DNA of 34,214 nt, taken from positions 1 through 34,214 of the forward strand of contig CALFOL010000576.1 of assembly GCA_937919915.1 (NCBI GenBank), written 5' to 3'. Position numbers and translations under genes: made by a program. Positions 8,914 through 18,318 of this stretch are shown here, in pieces. Source of the DNA: an uncultured Planctomycetaceae bacterium (GTDB lineage Bacteria > Planctomycetota > Planctomycetia > Planctomycetales > Planctomycetaceae). The notes beneath the pieces were generated by a model. It worked only from the letters and a program-made list of their open reading frames with translations, searched no databases and was not told where the DNA came from. Positions within the stretch are counted from its first letter, which is position 1. The number at the start of each line of letters is the position of its first letter.

Positions 8914-11616
8914 ATGCGGTTTCCGCACATCACTGTTGCTAAGTCTCTGCTAACAATCACTGCTGTCTTGAGCGCCGGGTTTTCCGCGTGTGCCAGCGAC
9001 TCCAGTTCGCCGCTGGTCATCAAGCAGCACACATCGCCCGGTGGTCAGCAATATTTTGCTGTGGCCGTGAAGCCGACGGATGTTCGCTTTTCGACCGTTC
9101 GGCGTCACATCGTTCTGATGGATACGTCTGCGAGCCAAACGGGCACCATTCGCGAATCATCATTGTCGCTGGTTTCAAGGATCACGGCAGAGCTGTCTCC
9201 GCAGAGTCAGATTCAGATTCTGGCTGTGGACACAGAGTGTGTGCCGATGACCGATGGTTTCGTCACCACTGCATCGCGCGAAGTCAGCGATGCGATTCAG
9301 AAATTGTCATTGCGAACACCACTGGGGGCTACGAATCTTAAAGCCGCGTTTGCTCAAATCCTGGCAGCCACCGATCAACAGCCAACTTCCGTCATCTACA
9401 TCGGGGACGGAATGACGTCTCTTGATGTGATCATAACGGCAGAACTGAAGACACTTGTGGCTCAGTTGGCGGATCGAGACATATCGGTGCATTCTCTGGT
9501 CCTGGGACCTCAAACGAATCTTACGCTACCCGGTATTCTGGCGAATCTGACGGGCGGCACGATTGCAGCAGTCACTTCCGGCAACGAAGGCATCGCCGCC
9601 CGGACCGTCGCTAATGCTCTGGCCATTGCACCGACGAAAGCTCAGGCGTTTACTGTCGATGGCAAGGCACTCGCCGTCGTCGGTTCGCAGAGCTGTTTTC
9701 TGCGTCCTGATCGTCACACGGTTTTGTATGGTATGGGCGAGCTGAACGCCTTCCGAGCAATCACAGCCCAAACGCAGACAGGTTCAACATCAACGTGGTC
9801 AGCAGAGCGTTGCGTTCGCTTTAAAGGCGGCCCGGAACTGAAGCAGTTTGTTCAACAGGTGACGGAATCCAACGGCACCAATGCACCAATTGCCAGTCTG
9901 GAAGATCTGAACGCCGCAGGTGAACAATTCGCAGCCGGCATGAAACAATCACTCGCAGCGGCAGAGTTTCTCGAACGCCGAGGCAATGACCTTGAAGCAC
10001 AGATCTACCGCAAGCAGGTGGCCAGACTGACCGGGTTCGTTCAGCCTCCACCAGCATTCGGAGACGACGTTGTCACTCCAGCTCCGCAGCCACCGCCCGT
10101 CGGTTTTCAGCCGGTGCCGGAAGCCGCACCGGCCCCATTTGCAGATGAACCACCGCAGCCGGCGGGGGCTGGCTTTGACGCGGTGCCCATTCCTCAGCCT
10201 GATCAATTTGGTGTGCCTGGCGCTGTCGGGCAAAACCAATTTCCTGCGGCAGCACCAGATGATCCACTGAACGACGTGGAAATTGCTATTCAGCTGCAAA
10301 CGGAAATCCTGGTGGCGGAAACGGACCGGGCCATCAAAAACGCTAAGCAACTGGGCTTCGAACAGCCTGATTACGCAATCAGTCTGTTGAAGGACACGCT
10401 TGAGACAATTCGGTCGTCGAACGACATTAGTCTGGCCATTCGTAATCAATTGGAAAGCAGAATTGTTAACGCTCTTAGTGGCGTGCAGAACCGCAGAGAC
10501 GTCAACGCTCAGATGCAGCGTCAGGCTGCTATTCAGGAAGCTGTCCTGGAATCTCAGAAAGCCACTCTGCAGGAAGAGAAACTGGAAGAAGAACGTCTGG
10601 CAATCCTGATTGATCAGGTGCGAGGCTTGCTGAATCGCGGTCGCCATGGTGACAACAATGGGTTCGAAGACGGAGAATCTGTTTCTCGAACGGCACTGAA
10701 TGTTCGACCTGGTAATGGTCCGGCAACGCAGGCGTTGGTGATGTCTGAGTCACTGGGACAGCTTTCCAAAGCTTACAACCTGGTCAACCTGCGTCATGAC
10801 CGATTTCTCGAAGTGCTGTATCAGGTCGAACTCTCGCACGTTCCGTTCCCGGACGAGCCGCCGATTCAATATCCACCAGCCGATGTGTGGCGATCTCTGT
10901 CACTGACGCGTAAGCCACGTTACGAAGCATTCGACCTGCGGATCGAAGCACCCGTTGAAAAATGGTTGCGACAGATGCTTGACAAGCCAATTCCACCGTT
11001 GGATTTCCCGGGTGAGAATCCGCTGTCAGAAATTCTGGAAACGCTTGAGGCGTTTTATACGACAACCTACGGTGCGGGTGGTGGCTCATCGGGAACAGAC
11101 TTCCGGATGACGATCTATCCAGACCTCGCTGAACTGGATCTTGAAGGTATTACGTCATTGGAAGAAGTGACGGTACGAAACATCCGCTTCGAAGGGATGA
11201 CTCTGCGAAATGCTCTGGAGCTGATCTTTGGGCAGACGACGGATCCAGAACTGACTTACATCATCGAAAACGAAGTTTTCAAGATTACGACTTTGGCGAA
11301 GGCCGAATCTGAAGAGAATCTTGTCACTCGCGTGTACCCCGTTGCCGACCTAGTGATTCCACCACAACAGCTGGGCGGCGGCGGCGGTCAGGGACAGGCT
11401 GGAGGTCTGGGTGGTGGTCAACAGGGCGGTGGTCTAAACCAGGGACAACAGGGCGGTGGTGGTGGTGGTGGTGGTGGCTTTGGTGGGGGCGGCGGGGGCG
11501 GCGGCGGATTCATGAGTGTTCCGCCCGAACTGTTGAAGCAGATGAAGAACGCCGCTCAGAATGGCATCTCAACAGAGGCCATCAAGCAGCTCAAAAAAAA
11601 ACCAGCAGTGAACTAG
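8914..11616 (+). CDS. Large secreted VWA-like protein with proline-rich linker, STN-like region and Gly-rich C-terminus
   Basis: Signal peptide MRFPHITVAKSLLTITAVLSAGFSACA; RRHIVLMDTSASQTG MIDAS-like motif; FRMTIYPDLAELDLEGI...NIRFEGMTLRNALELIFGQTTDPELTYIIENEVFKITT resembles a secretin/TonB short N-terminal domain. Confidence 0.85.
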   Translation: MRFPHITVAKSLLTITAVLSAGFSACASDSSSPLVIKQHTSPGGQQYFAVAVKPTDVRFSTVRRHIVLMDTSASQTGTIRESSLSLVSRITAELSPQSQIQILAVDTECVPMTDGFVTTASREVSDAIQKLSLRTPLGATNLKAAFAQILAATDQQPTSVIYIGDGMTSLDVIITAELKTLVAQLADRDISVHSLVLGPQTNLTLPGILANLTGGTIAAVTSGNEGIAARTVANALAIAPTKAQAFTVDGKALAVVGSQSCFLRPDRHTVLYGMGELNAFRAITAQTQTGSTSTWSAERCVRFKGGPELKQFVQQVTESNGTNAPIASLEDLNAAGEQFAAGMKQSLAAAEFLERRGNDLEAQIYRKQVARLTGFVQPPPAFGDDVVTPAPQPPPVGFQPVPEAAPAPFADEPPQPAGAGFDAVPIPQPDQFGVPGAVGQNQFPAAAPDDPLNDVEIAIQLQTEILVAETDRAIKNAKQLGFEQPDYAISLLKDTLETIRSSNDISLAIRNQLESRIVNALSGVQNRRDVNAQMQRQAAIQEAVLESQKATLQEEKLEEERLAILIDQVRGLLNRGRHGDNNGFEDGESVSRTALNVRPGNGPATQALVMSESLGQLSKAYNLVNLRHDRFLEVLYQVELSHVPFPDEPPIQYPPADVWRSLSLTRKPRYEAFDLRIEAPVEKWLRQMLDKPIPPLDFPGENPLSEILETLEAFYTTTYGAGGGSSGTDFRMTIYPDLAELDLEGITSLEEVTVRNIRFEGMTLRNALELIFGQTTDPELTYIIENEVFKITTLAKAESEENLVTRVYPVADLVIPPQQLGGGGGQGQAGGLGGGQQGGGLNQGQQGGGGGGGGGFGGGGGGGGGFMSVPPELLKQMKNAAQNGISTEAIKQLKKKPAVN
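11388..11512 (+). repeat. GGN-rich low-complexity tract coding for poly-Gly/Gln
   Basis: Runs of ggtggtggtggt and ggcgggggcggcggcgg coding for GGGGGQGQAGG...GGGGGGGGGFGGGGGGGGGF. Confidence 0.9.
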
Positions 11617-11690
11617 GTTGTCGCTCACCGATTCGCATTGACAAAGTTCGCAAAGAATCTCCGCAGCCGTCGTCTCAACGTCGGCACGCG

Positions 11691-12761
11691 GTGATTCCGG
11701 TGGTGTTCGTCCAGCAGAATCCCCCTGCCCCCAATGGCCCTGGCGTTGACTCTAATGCACTGCGCGCCGAGGAGTTGCTGAAAGCGGTCAGTGGTTCAAA
11801 GAAGGCCCCGGCCATCGCATGGGATGAAGCGTTCAAAGGCAAGCCTGTCGGTCCCAAAGTTCTGGCAATTGCGTTCACTCATCTGCGTAAAGTGAACAAA
11901 CATGCGGATGTGATTGCAGGGCTGGAGGCTGCAATCCGGAACGACCACGCGCAGCCGTGGATGTACGACGTGCTGGCGATAGAAATGCAAATCGCCAAAC
12001 ACCCGCAGAAAGAAATCGATCGGGTGTTGACGTCCCGAATCGATTTCGCACCAGGTAATCAGGCGCAAATGCTGGTCACGGCGTCGATGCTGGCGGGGTT
12101 TGATGCCTTCGATCGCGCGATCGAGATTTGCCGTGAAGCAGCGAAGCGAACTCCATGGGAACCGACAGTCTGGTCGGCCGCTCGAAAAATCGCTGACCAA
12201 AGTCAGGATGTAGAGTCCATCATCTGGTCGCGGTGCGGCACAATTCAGCATGTCTGGACCGGCGACTACAAGACCGGACACGAAGTCTGTGCCATTGAGC
12301 TGGATGATCTCGAACGCCAGCTGACTTCAGGCGGAAAGCCGGAACTCGCCAGCAAACTTCGTTCGGCAAAGGCGACTGCGGATCAGCGCGACCTACGTAT
12401 TACCATTCAATGGGCTGGTGATGCAGACGTGGATCTAAGCGTCACGGATCCTGACGGTCAGGTCTGTTCACGGAAAATTCCACTGACCAACAATGGTGGC
12501 ATCCTGATTCAGCAGAGCGATGGCGGAAAAGGCTCTGGTCCGCATTCCGAAGAGTACGTGTGCCCCATGGCGAAGTCGGGAGAGTACATCGTGACTGTCC
12601 AGCACATTTACGGCCGCATTATTCGCGGAGCAGTGACCATCACACAAATCCGCTACGAAAACTCGGCCCACGAGATGAAAACGCAACTTATTGAAACCGG
12701 CGTCGTAGAACACAAAATCACTGTAAAAGTCGAACTCAACCGCGGTCGAGCAACCCAATAG
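11691..12761 (+). CDS. Helical-repeat protein with C-terminal DUF2135/YfaP-like domain (start uncertain)
   Basis: C-terminal GDADVDLSVTDPDGQVCSRKIPLTNNGGILIQQSDGGKGSGPHSEEYVCPMAKSGEYIVTVQHIYG. The only upstream in-frame start is GTG 11691, without a clear ribosome-binding site; the frame is open back into the preceding gene. Confidence 0.75.
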   Translation: MIPVVFVQQNPPAPNGPGVDSNALRAEELLKAVSGSKKAPAIAWDEAFKGKPVGPKVLAIAFTHLRKVNKHADVIAGLEAAIRNDHAQPWMYDVLAIEMQIAKHPQKEIDRVLTSRIDFAPGNQAQMLVTASMLAGFDAFDRAIEICREAAKRTPWEPTVWSAARKIADQSQDVESIIWSRCGTIQHVWTGDYKTGHEVCAIELDDLERQLTSGGKPELASKLRSAKATADQRDLRITIQWAGDADVDLSVTDPDGQVCSRKIPLTNNGGILIQQSDGGKGSGPHSEEYVCPMAKSGEYIVTVQHIYGRIIRGAVTITQIRYENSAHEMKTQLIETGVVEHKITVKVELNRGRATQ

Positions 12762-12797
12762 CACGCACTCACGGAAATTTCTAATCTGTGACGTGAA

Positions 12798-12813
12798 ATC
12801 TGAGATCTCAGAT
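12798..12813. promoter_or_regulatory. Perfect 16-bp palindrome upstream of groEL1 (candidate operator)
   Basis: ATCTGAGATCTCAGAT equals its own reverse complement; intergenic. Confidence 0.4.
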
Positions 12814-12973
12814 GGGTCCAGCTCCCTCGGTTCCGCTAAAGGACCTGCCAAAAAGACGGTTGGCCCCTGACCCAACAATCCATGAGTAGCGTCCCTGGCG
12901 ACTCAAGTCCTTCCGTGCCAATGTCTTAGCCGGTTCTTATCGCTTCTGGCACGCTCTTCGCTTTACAGATTAG

Positions 12974-12997
12974 CTAAGGCAGATTTCTGCCAGTTAG
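12974..12997. promoter_or_regulatory. Inverted repeat just upstream of groEL1 (candidate operator or hairpin)
   Basis: CTAA-GGCAGA-TT-TCTGCC-AG-TTAG about 50 bp before the GTG start. Confidence 0.4.
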
Positions 12998-13045
12998 ACA
13001 CTCAACGTGCGCTCACCCGTATCGGTTGTAATTTGAGGAGAAACC

Positions 13046-14737
13046 GTGGCTAAGTTATTGACGTTCGACGAAGAGGCACGCAAACGCCTGCTTTCCGGCG
13101 TTTCCAAGCTGTCCCGAGCTGTTGCCAGTACTCTGGGACCTCGTGGACGAAACGCTGTTCTGGACAAAGGTTGGGGTGCTCCGAAGGTCACTAAGGACGG
13201 TGTCACCGTTGCTGAAGACATCGAGCTGGAAGACCCCTATGAAAATGTGGCCGTGCAACTGGTTAAGGAAGCTGCTTCCAAGACCAACGAAGTTGCCGGA
13301 GACGGAACGACAACTGCGACGGTTCTTGCCGAAGCAATCTACAGGCACGGATTGAAATACATCACGGCTGGTTGTGGTGCGATGTCGCTGACCCGCGGTG
13401 CTCAGAAAGCAGTGGATGCTGTTGTTGCTGAGCTGGCGAAAATGTCGAAGCCGGTTAAGGCCAATGACAGAGAGCAGATTGCTCGAGTTGCTTCGATTGC
13501 GGGTAACAATGATCCTGAAATCGGTGAAATTCTGGCCGACGCTTTGCTGAAGGTCGGCAAAGACGGCGTTATCACCGTCGAAGAAGGACGCCAGGTCACA
13601 ACGGAAGTGACGCTGGTCGAAGGGATGCAGTTTGATCGCGGCTACCTGTCGCCTCACTTCATCACCAACGAAGACGATCAGGAATGCGTTCTCGAAAATT
13701 GCCGCGTGTTGATTCACGAAGCAAAGATTTCGTCAGCCAAAGATCTGGTTCCTGTTCTGGAAGCCATTGCTAAAGATGGTTCGACGCTGCTGATCATCGC
13801 TGAAGACATCGAAGGCGAAGCTTTGGCAACGCTGGTTGTCAACAAGATGCGTGGCATCGTGAAAGTCGCAGCCGTTAAGGCTCCGGGTTATGGCGATCGT
13901 CGCAAAGCGATGCTGGAAGACCTTGCTGTGCTGACCGGCGGTAAAGCGTTCTTCAAAGATCTGGGCATTAAGCTCGACAAAGTTCAGCTGTCAGATCTTG
14001 GACGGGCCAAGACAATTCGCATTGACGCTGACAAGACCATTCTTGTGGAAGGTGCTGGCAAGAAAGCTGACATCAGTGGTCGAGCAGAACAGATTCGTCG
14101 CGAAATCGAAAACACAGACAGCGAGTATGATCGCGAAAAGCTGCAGGAACGTCTGGCCAAACTGGCTGGCGGAGTGGCTGTGATCAAAGTCGGTGCTGCG
14201 ACCGAAACGGAAATGAAAGAACGCAAGGACCTTGTCGACGACGCTCTGGCAGCCACACGTGCCGCCATTGAAGAAGGCATTGTTCCTGGCGGTGGAGTAG
14301 CCCTGCTGCGATGTGGCGGAGCAATTGAAGCTCTGGGCCTGAAGGGCGACGAAGCTCTGGGTGCAGAACTCATCAGAAACGTTCTCGAAATGCCTCTTCG
14401 CATGATCGCTTCCAACGCTGGCCTCGACGGCGCCGTTGTTGCGAATCGTGTTAAGAAGGAAAAGAAGGCCAATTTCGGCTACGACGCCATGAATAACCAA
14501 TACGGCGACATGATTGCCTTTGGTGTTGTGGATCCAGCCAAAGTTGTGCGTACCTCTCTGCAAAACGCCACAAGTGTGGCTGCTTTGCTGCTCACCACCG
14601 ACTGTATTATTGTCGAAGAGCCAGCCAAAGAAGAAGCTGGCGGCGACGATCATCACCATGACCATGACGGCATGGGTGGAATGGGCGGAATGGGTGGCGG
14701 TATGGGAGGCATGGGCGGCATGCCCGGCATGATGTAA
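13046..14737 (+). CDS. groEL: Chaperonin GroEL (copy 1), His-rich + GGM C-terminal tail
   Basis: GTG start with GAGGAG ribosome-binding site; [50 protein letters not shown]; tail [30 protein letters not shown]. Confidence 0.98.
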   Translation: MAKLLTFDEEARKRLLSGVSKLSRAVASTLGPRGRNAVLDKGWGAPKVTKDGVTVAEDIELEDPYENVAVQLVKEAASKTNEVAGDGTTTATVLAEAIYRHGLKYITAGCGAMSLTRGAQKAVDAVVAELAKMSKPVKANDREQIARVASIAGNNDPEIGEILADALLKVGKDGVITVEEGRQVTTEVTLVEGMQFDRGYLSPHFITNEDDQECVLENCRVLIHEAKISSAKDLVPVLEAIAKDGSTLLIIAEDIEGEALATLVVNKMRGIVKVAAVKAPGYGDRRKAMLEDLAVLTGGKAFFKDLGIKLDKVQLSDLGRAKTIRIDADKTILVEGAGKKADISGRAEQIRREIENTDSEYDREKLQERLAKLAGGVAVIKVGAATETEMKERKDLVDDALAATRAAIEEGIVPGGGVALLRCGGAIEALGLKGDEALGAELIRNVLEMPLRMIASNAGLDGAVVANRVKKEKKANFGYDAMNNQYGDMIAFGVVDPAKVVRTSLQNATSVAALLLTTDCIIVEEPAKEEAGGDDHHHDHDGMGGMGGMGGGMGGMGGMPGMM

Positions 14738-14751
14738 GTCAACTGCGCTGC

Positions 14752-14778
14752 GGTTCCCGGTACGCCGTACCGGGAACC
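14752..14778. other. Perfect 12-bp stem / 3-nt loop hairpin between groEL1 and groES
   Basis: GGTTCCCGGTAC-gcc-GTACCGGGAACC; not followed by a T tract. Confidence 0.85.
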
Positions 14779-14856
14779 TCGCTGTATCCAGATTCAGATG
14801 TCGCGTTGACGCGGCGTTCTATAAACACAATTAATTCAATACGGAGTGTATCCACG

Positions 14857-15144
14857 ATGAAAATCAATCCTCTTGACGACCGCGTTGTAGTCAAAGCTGA
14901 TGAAGCTGAAGAAACCACTGCTGGCGGAATTGTCCTGCCTGACGCCGCCAAAGAAAAACAACAGCGCGGAACTGTCCTTGCTGTTGGTCCAGGCCGCCTG
15001 CTTGACAGCGGCGAACGAGCGTCTCTAAGCGTTGCTGTTGGTGACAAAGTTCTGTTTGGCAAATACGGCGGAACAGAGATCGAAGTTGACGGCGAAGAAG
15101 TCAAGATTCTTCGCGAAAGCGACATCCTGGCAAAGGTTGTGTAG
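14857..15144 (+). CDS. groES: Co-chaperonin GroES
   Basis: [46 protein letters not shown]...[38 protein letters not shown] at 14857 preferred over the ORF start 14806. Confidence 0.97.
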   Translation: MKINPLDDRVVVKADEAEETTAGGIVLPDAAKEKQQRGTVLAVGPGRLLDSGERASLSVAVGDKVLFGKYGGTEIEVDGEEVKILRESDILAKVV

Positions 15145-15149
15145 TCGCT

Positions 15150-15264
15150 GAGTTTTCAGTTGGCCGTTTTCCGTTTTCAGTCGATCGCAGAAAAGCAGAC
15201 TGAAGACAGAAGACTTGCCGGCTGCAGATTGAACTGAACACTGAATACCAAAAACTGAAAACTC
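15150..15264. repeat. Inverted-repeat element with 7-bp-periodic arms filling the groES-groEL2 spacer
   Basis: Perfect 12-bp terminal arms GAGTTTTCAGTT ... AACTGAAAACTC; each arm continues as imperfect heptamers (AGTTTTC AGTTGGC CGTTTTC CGTTTTC; CTGAACA CTGAATA CCAAAAA CTGAAAA). Confidence 0.8.
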
Positions 15265-15281
15265 CCGAAGGGATTTAAATA

Positions 15282-16898
15282 ATGGCAAAACAACTTTTGT
15301 TCGACGACCCGGCTCGTCTGAAACTGCAGAGTGGGATTGAAACTCTGGCGAAGGCTGTTGCTGTCACGATGGGGCCAACAGGTCGCAACGTGATCATTGA
15401 CAAAAGCTTCGGCAATCCAGTCGTCACCAAAGACGGCGTGACAGTAAGTAAAGAAGTCGAGCTCGACGACCCATACGAACACATGGGTGCCAAGCTGATG
15501 AACGAAGTGGCCAGCAAAACCAGCGATATTGCTGGCGATGGAACCACAACCGCAACCGTGCTGGCTCGAGCGATCTTTCAGGAAGGCCTGCGTGGCATTT
15601 CTCTGGGTGCAAACCCAACCGTCGTTCGTCGAGGCATCGACAAGGCTGTGGAAGTCGCATTGGAGAGCATCGAAAAGATGGCCCAACCTGTGAATTCCAA
15701 AGAGCAGGTTGCACAGGTGGGTGCCATTTCTGCCAACAACGACCGTGCTATCGGCGACATGATCGCTGATGCTATGGAACGCGTTGGCCGTGACGGCGTC
15801 ATCACTGTTGAAGAAGGCAAAGCCAACGACACAACGCTGGAATTCGCCGAAGGCATGCAGTTCGACAAGGGCTACATTTCACCATACTTCGTCACTAGTG
15901 CCGAAGATATGAAATGTGTCATGGAAGACTGCATGATTCTGCTGTTCGAAAAGAAGGTCTCCAGCCTGCGGGACCTTGTGCCGTTGCTGGAAAAAGTTGC
16001 CCAGACTGGCAAGCCACTGCTGATCGTCGCTGAAGACGTCGACAGCGAAGCTTTGACAGCACTTGTCATCAACAAGCTGCGTGGCATCCTGAAGATCTGT
16101 GCTGTCAAAGCACCGGGCTTCGGTGATCGCCGCAAAGCAATGCTGGGCGACATGGCTGTGTTGACCGGTGGAACTCTGATTTCAGAAGACCTCGGTATTA
16201 AACTCGACTCAGTCGAACTGGCTCAACTGGGTTCAGCCCGCAAGGTCGAAATCGCTAAAGACAGCACGACGATCATCGACGGTGCTGGCGATGTCGCTAC
16301 GATCAAGACGCGAGTGCAGCAGATTCGTGATCACATCGAAAAGACAGACAGCGATTACGATCGTGAGAAGTTCCAGGAACGACTTGCGAAGCTAACTGGT
16401 GGTGTTGCCGTGATTTCTGTAGGTGCAGCAACCGAAACAGAAATGAAGCAGACCAAGGCTCGTATGGAAGACGCCCTGCACGCGACACGTGCGGCTGTCG
16501 AAGAAGGCATTTTGCCTGGCGGTGGTGTTGCGTTGCTGCGAGCTGTCGAAGCTGTTGAGAAGATGAAGCTGGAAGGCGACGAAGCTCTCGGCTGTCAGAT
16601 CATCGCCAGGGCCCTGACGGCTCCTATTCGTCAGATTGCTGCTAACTGCGGCATGGACGGTGCCGTCGTCGCAGACGAAGTTCGTCAGCTCAAGGGTGCC
16701 GAAGGCTTTAATGCGGCTACTGGCGAGTACACCGACATGCTGAAGGCCGGGATTCTCGACCCAGCAAAAGTTGTTCGCAGTGCACTGTCTCACGCAGCGT
16801 CAATCTCCGGGTTGATGTTGACGACTCAGGTTCTGATTACTCGTACTGACGATGCAGATGGTGGTGCCAAAGCGAAAGTCGCTGGTGCTGTCAGATAG
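15282..16898 (+). CDS. groEL: Chaperonin GroEL (copy 2), no GGM tail
   Basis: [69 protein letters not shown]; ends [13 protein letters not shown]. Confidence 0.98.
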   Translation: MAKQLLFDDPARLKLQSGIETLAKAVAVTMGPTGRNVIIDKSFGNPVVTKDGVTVSKEVELDDPYEHMGAKLMNEVASKTSDIAGDGTTTATVLARAIFQEGLRGISLGANPTVVRRGIDKAVEVALESIEKMAQPVNSKEQVAQVGAISANNDRAIGDMIADAMERVGRDGVITVEEGKANDTTLEFAEGMQFDKGYISPYFVTSAEDMKCVMEDCMILLFEKKVSSLRDLVPLLEKVAQTGKPLLIVAEDVDSEALTALVINKLRGILKICAVKAPGFGDRRKAMLGDMAVLTGGTLISEDLGIKLDSVELAQLGSARKVEIAKDSTTIIDGAGDVATIKTRVQQIRDHIEKTDSDYDREKFQERLAKLTGGVAVISVGAATETEMKQTKARMEDALHATRAAVEEGILPGGGVALLRAVEAVEKMKLEGDEALGCQIIARALTAPIRQIAANCGMDGAVVADEVRQLKGAEGFNAATGEYTDMLKAGILDPAKVVRSALSHAASISGLMLTTQVLITRTDDADGGAKAKVAGAVR

Positions 16899-16975
16899 TT
16901 TGATTACCTGATCAAACGTATTCGCGTCGACTGACAGGCGGCCTCACGGCGACAGTCGACACAGGATAACAAACA

Positions 16976-17005
16976 ACGGGGCACCAACTTTGGTGCCCCG
17001 TTTTT
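16976..17005 (+). terminator. Rho-independent terminator after groEL2
   Basis: ACGGGGCACCAA-ct-TTGGTGCCCCGT followed by TTTT. Confidence 0.88.
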
Positions 17006-17018
17006 CATAAGACAGGAC

Positions 17019-17063
17019 GATACTGAACCTCGCTGACGCCACAGGGTGAGAACGTTCAGTATC
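17019..17063. promoter_or_regulatory. 10-bp perfect inverted repeat in the dnaJ upstream region
   Basis: GATACTGAAC (17019-17028) and GTTCAGTATC (17054-17063), between the groEL2 terminator and the dnaJ start. Confidence 0.5.
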
Positions 17064-17102
17064 AAAGACAATCGACAGCTCAAGCACGGACCGGAAGTGA
17101 CG

Positions 17103-18245
17103 ATGGCAACTCAGACTTGCTACTACGAAGTTCTCAGCGTGACACGCACGGCGTCTGACGGTGAGATCAAGAAGGCCTACAAGAAACTCGCAATCAAATA
17201 TCACCCTGACCGCAACCAGGGGGATGAAGAAGCCGTTGAGAAGTTCAAGGAAGCCTCAGATGCATTTGGCATCCTCAGCGACGCAACGAAACGCTCTCGC
17301 TACGATCAGTTCGGCCATGCTGGTGTGCAGGGTGCGGCGGGTCGAAGCGGCGGGGGCGGATTCAATGACGTCAACGATATCTTCAGCGCATTCGGGGATA
17401 TCTTTGAAGGGTTTGGCTTCGGTGGTGGCGGAAGAAGCCGCGGTCGCAGTGGAGCTCGGAAGGGTGCTTCGCTGGAAACCACGATCGTCCTGGAACTTCC
17501 CGAAGCCGCATCCGGATGTACGCGAGAACTGGAAGTGTCACGGCGGGAAACCTGCGAAACCTGTGATGGATCTGGTGGCAAAGCGGGCAGTCAGGCAATC
17601 AATTGCAGCACATGCGGCGGTCATGGACAGGTGATTCAGTCGCAGGGATTCTTTCGAGTTCAAACGACGTGCCCTGCGTGCAAAGGCGAAGGGAAAACAA
17701 TCAAAGACCTTTGTAACGACTGTTCCGGCAGCGGCCGCAGGATGAAAACGACGACGCTCGAAATCAACATTCCCGGCGGTGTAGACAATGGCATGCAGAT
17801 GCCGATTCGTGGCGAGGGCGAAGCTGGCGTCAAAGGTGGCCCGCGTGGTGACCTGCACGTGAACTTTAAAGTCAAAGAACATCCTCTGTTCAAGCGTGAC
17901 GGTCAGGATCTGTTGTGTCGTGTGCCGATTTCCTATTCTCAGGCAGCACTCGGGGCGGAAATCGAAGTGCCCACGCTGACCGGGCGCGAAACACTAACGG
18001 TGAAATCTGGCACGCAACCCGGCGCGATTACTCGACTTCGTCATAAGGGAATGCCTGATCCCAACGGCCGCCACAGCGTTGGTGACCTGTTGCTGGAATT
18101 CCAGATTGAGGTCCCTAAAAAAGTTGGCGCGAAGCAGGAAAAACTGCTGCGTGAGCTGGCAGAACTGGAAGAAGCGGACGTCATGCCTCAGCGGACATCA
18201 TTTTTTGATCACGTCAAGAGTTTCTTTGGTGGAGACGACGAGTAA
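17103..18245 (+). CDS. dnaJ: Chaperone DnaJ (type I, zinc-finger)
   Basis: J-domain KKLAIKYHPDRNQGD, G/F region, four CxxCxGxG-type motifs (CETCDGSG, CSTCGGHG, CPACKGEG, CNDCSGSG); start MATQTCYYEVL. Confidence 0.96.
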   Translation: MATQTCYYEVLSVTRTASDGEIKKAYKKLAIKYHPDRNQGDEEAVEKFKEASDAFGILSDATKRSRYDQFGHAGVQGAAGRSGGGGFNDVNDIFSAFGDIFEGFGFGGGGRSRGRSGARKGASLETTIVLELPEAASGCTRELEVSRRETCETCDGSGGKAGSQAINCSTCGGHGQVIQSQGFFRVQTTCPACKGEGKTIKDLCNDCSGSGRRMKTTTLEINIPGGVDNGMQMPIRGEGEAGVKGGPRGDLHVNFKVKEHPLFKRDGQDLLCRVPISYSQAALGAEIEVPTLTGRETLTVKSGTQPGAITRLRHKGMPDPNGRHSVGDLLLEFQIEVPKKVGAKQEKLLRELAELEEADVMPQRTSFFDHVKSFFGGDDE

Positions 18246-18318
18246 CCACGCTTAATAATGCAAATCCACAGGGGCTCAGCTACTGCCTGTCCCGAAATGT
18301 AATTATTGTGAGTCAGAT

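Noticed and set aside
11388-11512. GGN tract as a regulatory repeat
   Set aside because: It is in frame and encodes a Gly-rich segment common in this type of secreted protein.
12762-13045. CIRCE/HrcA operator upstream of groEL1
   Set aside because: No TTAGCACTC-N9-GAGTGCTAA match; only unrelated palindromes were found.
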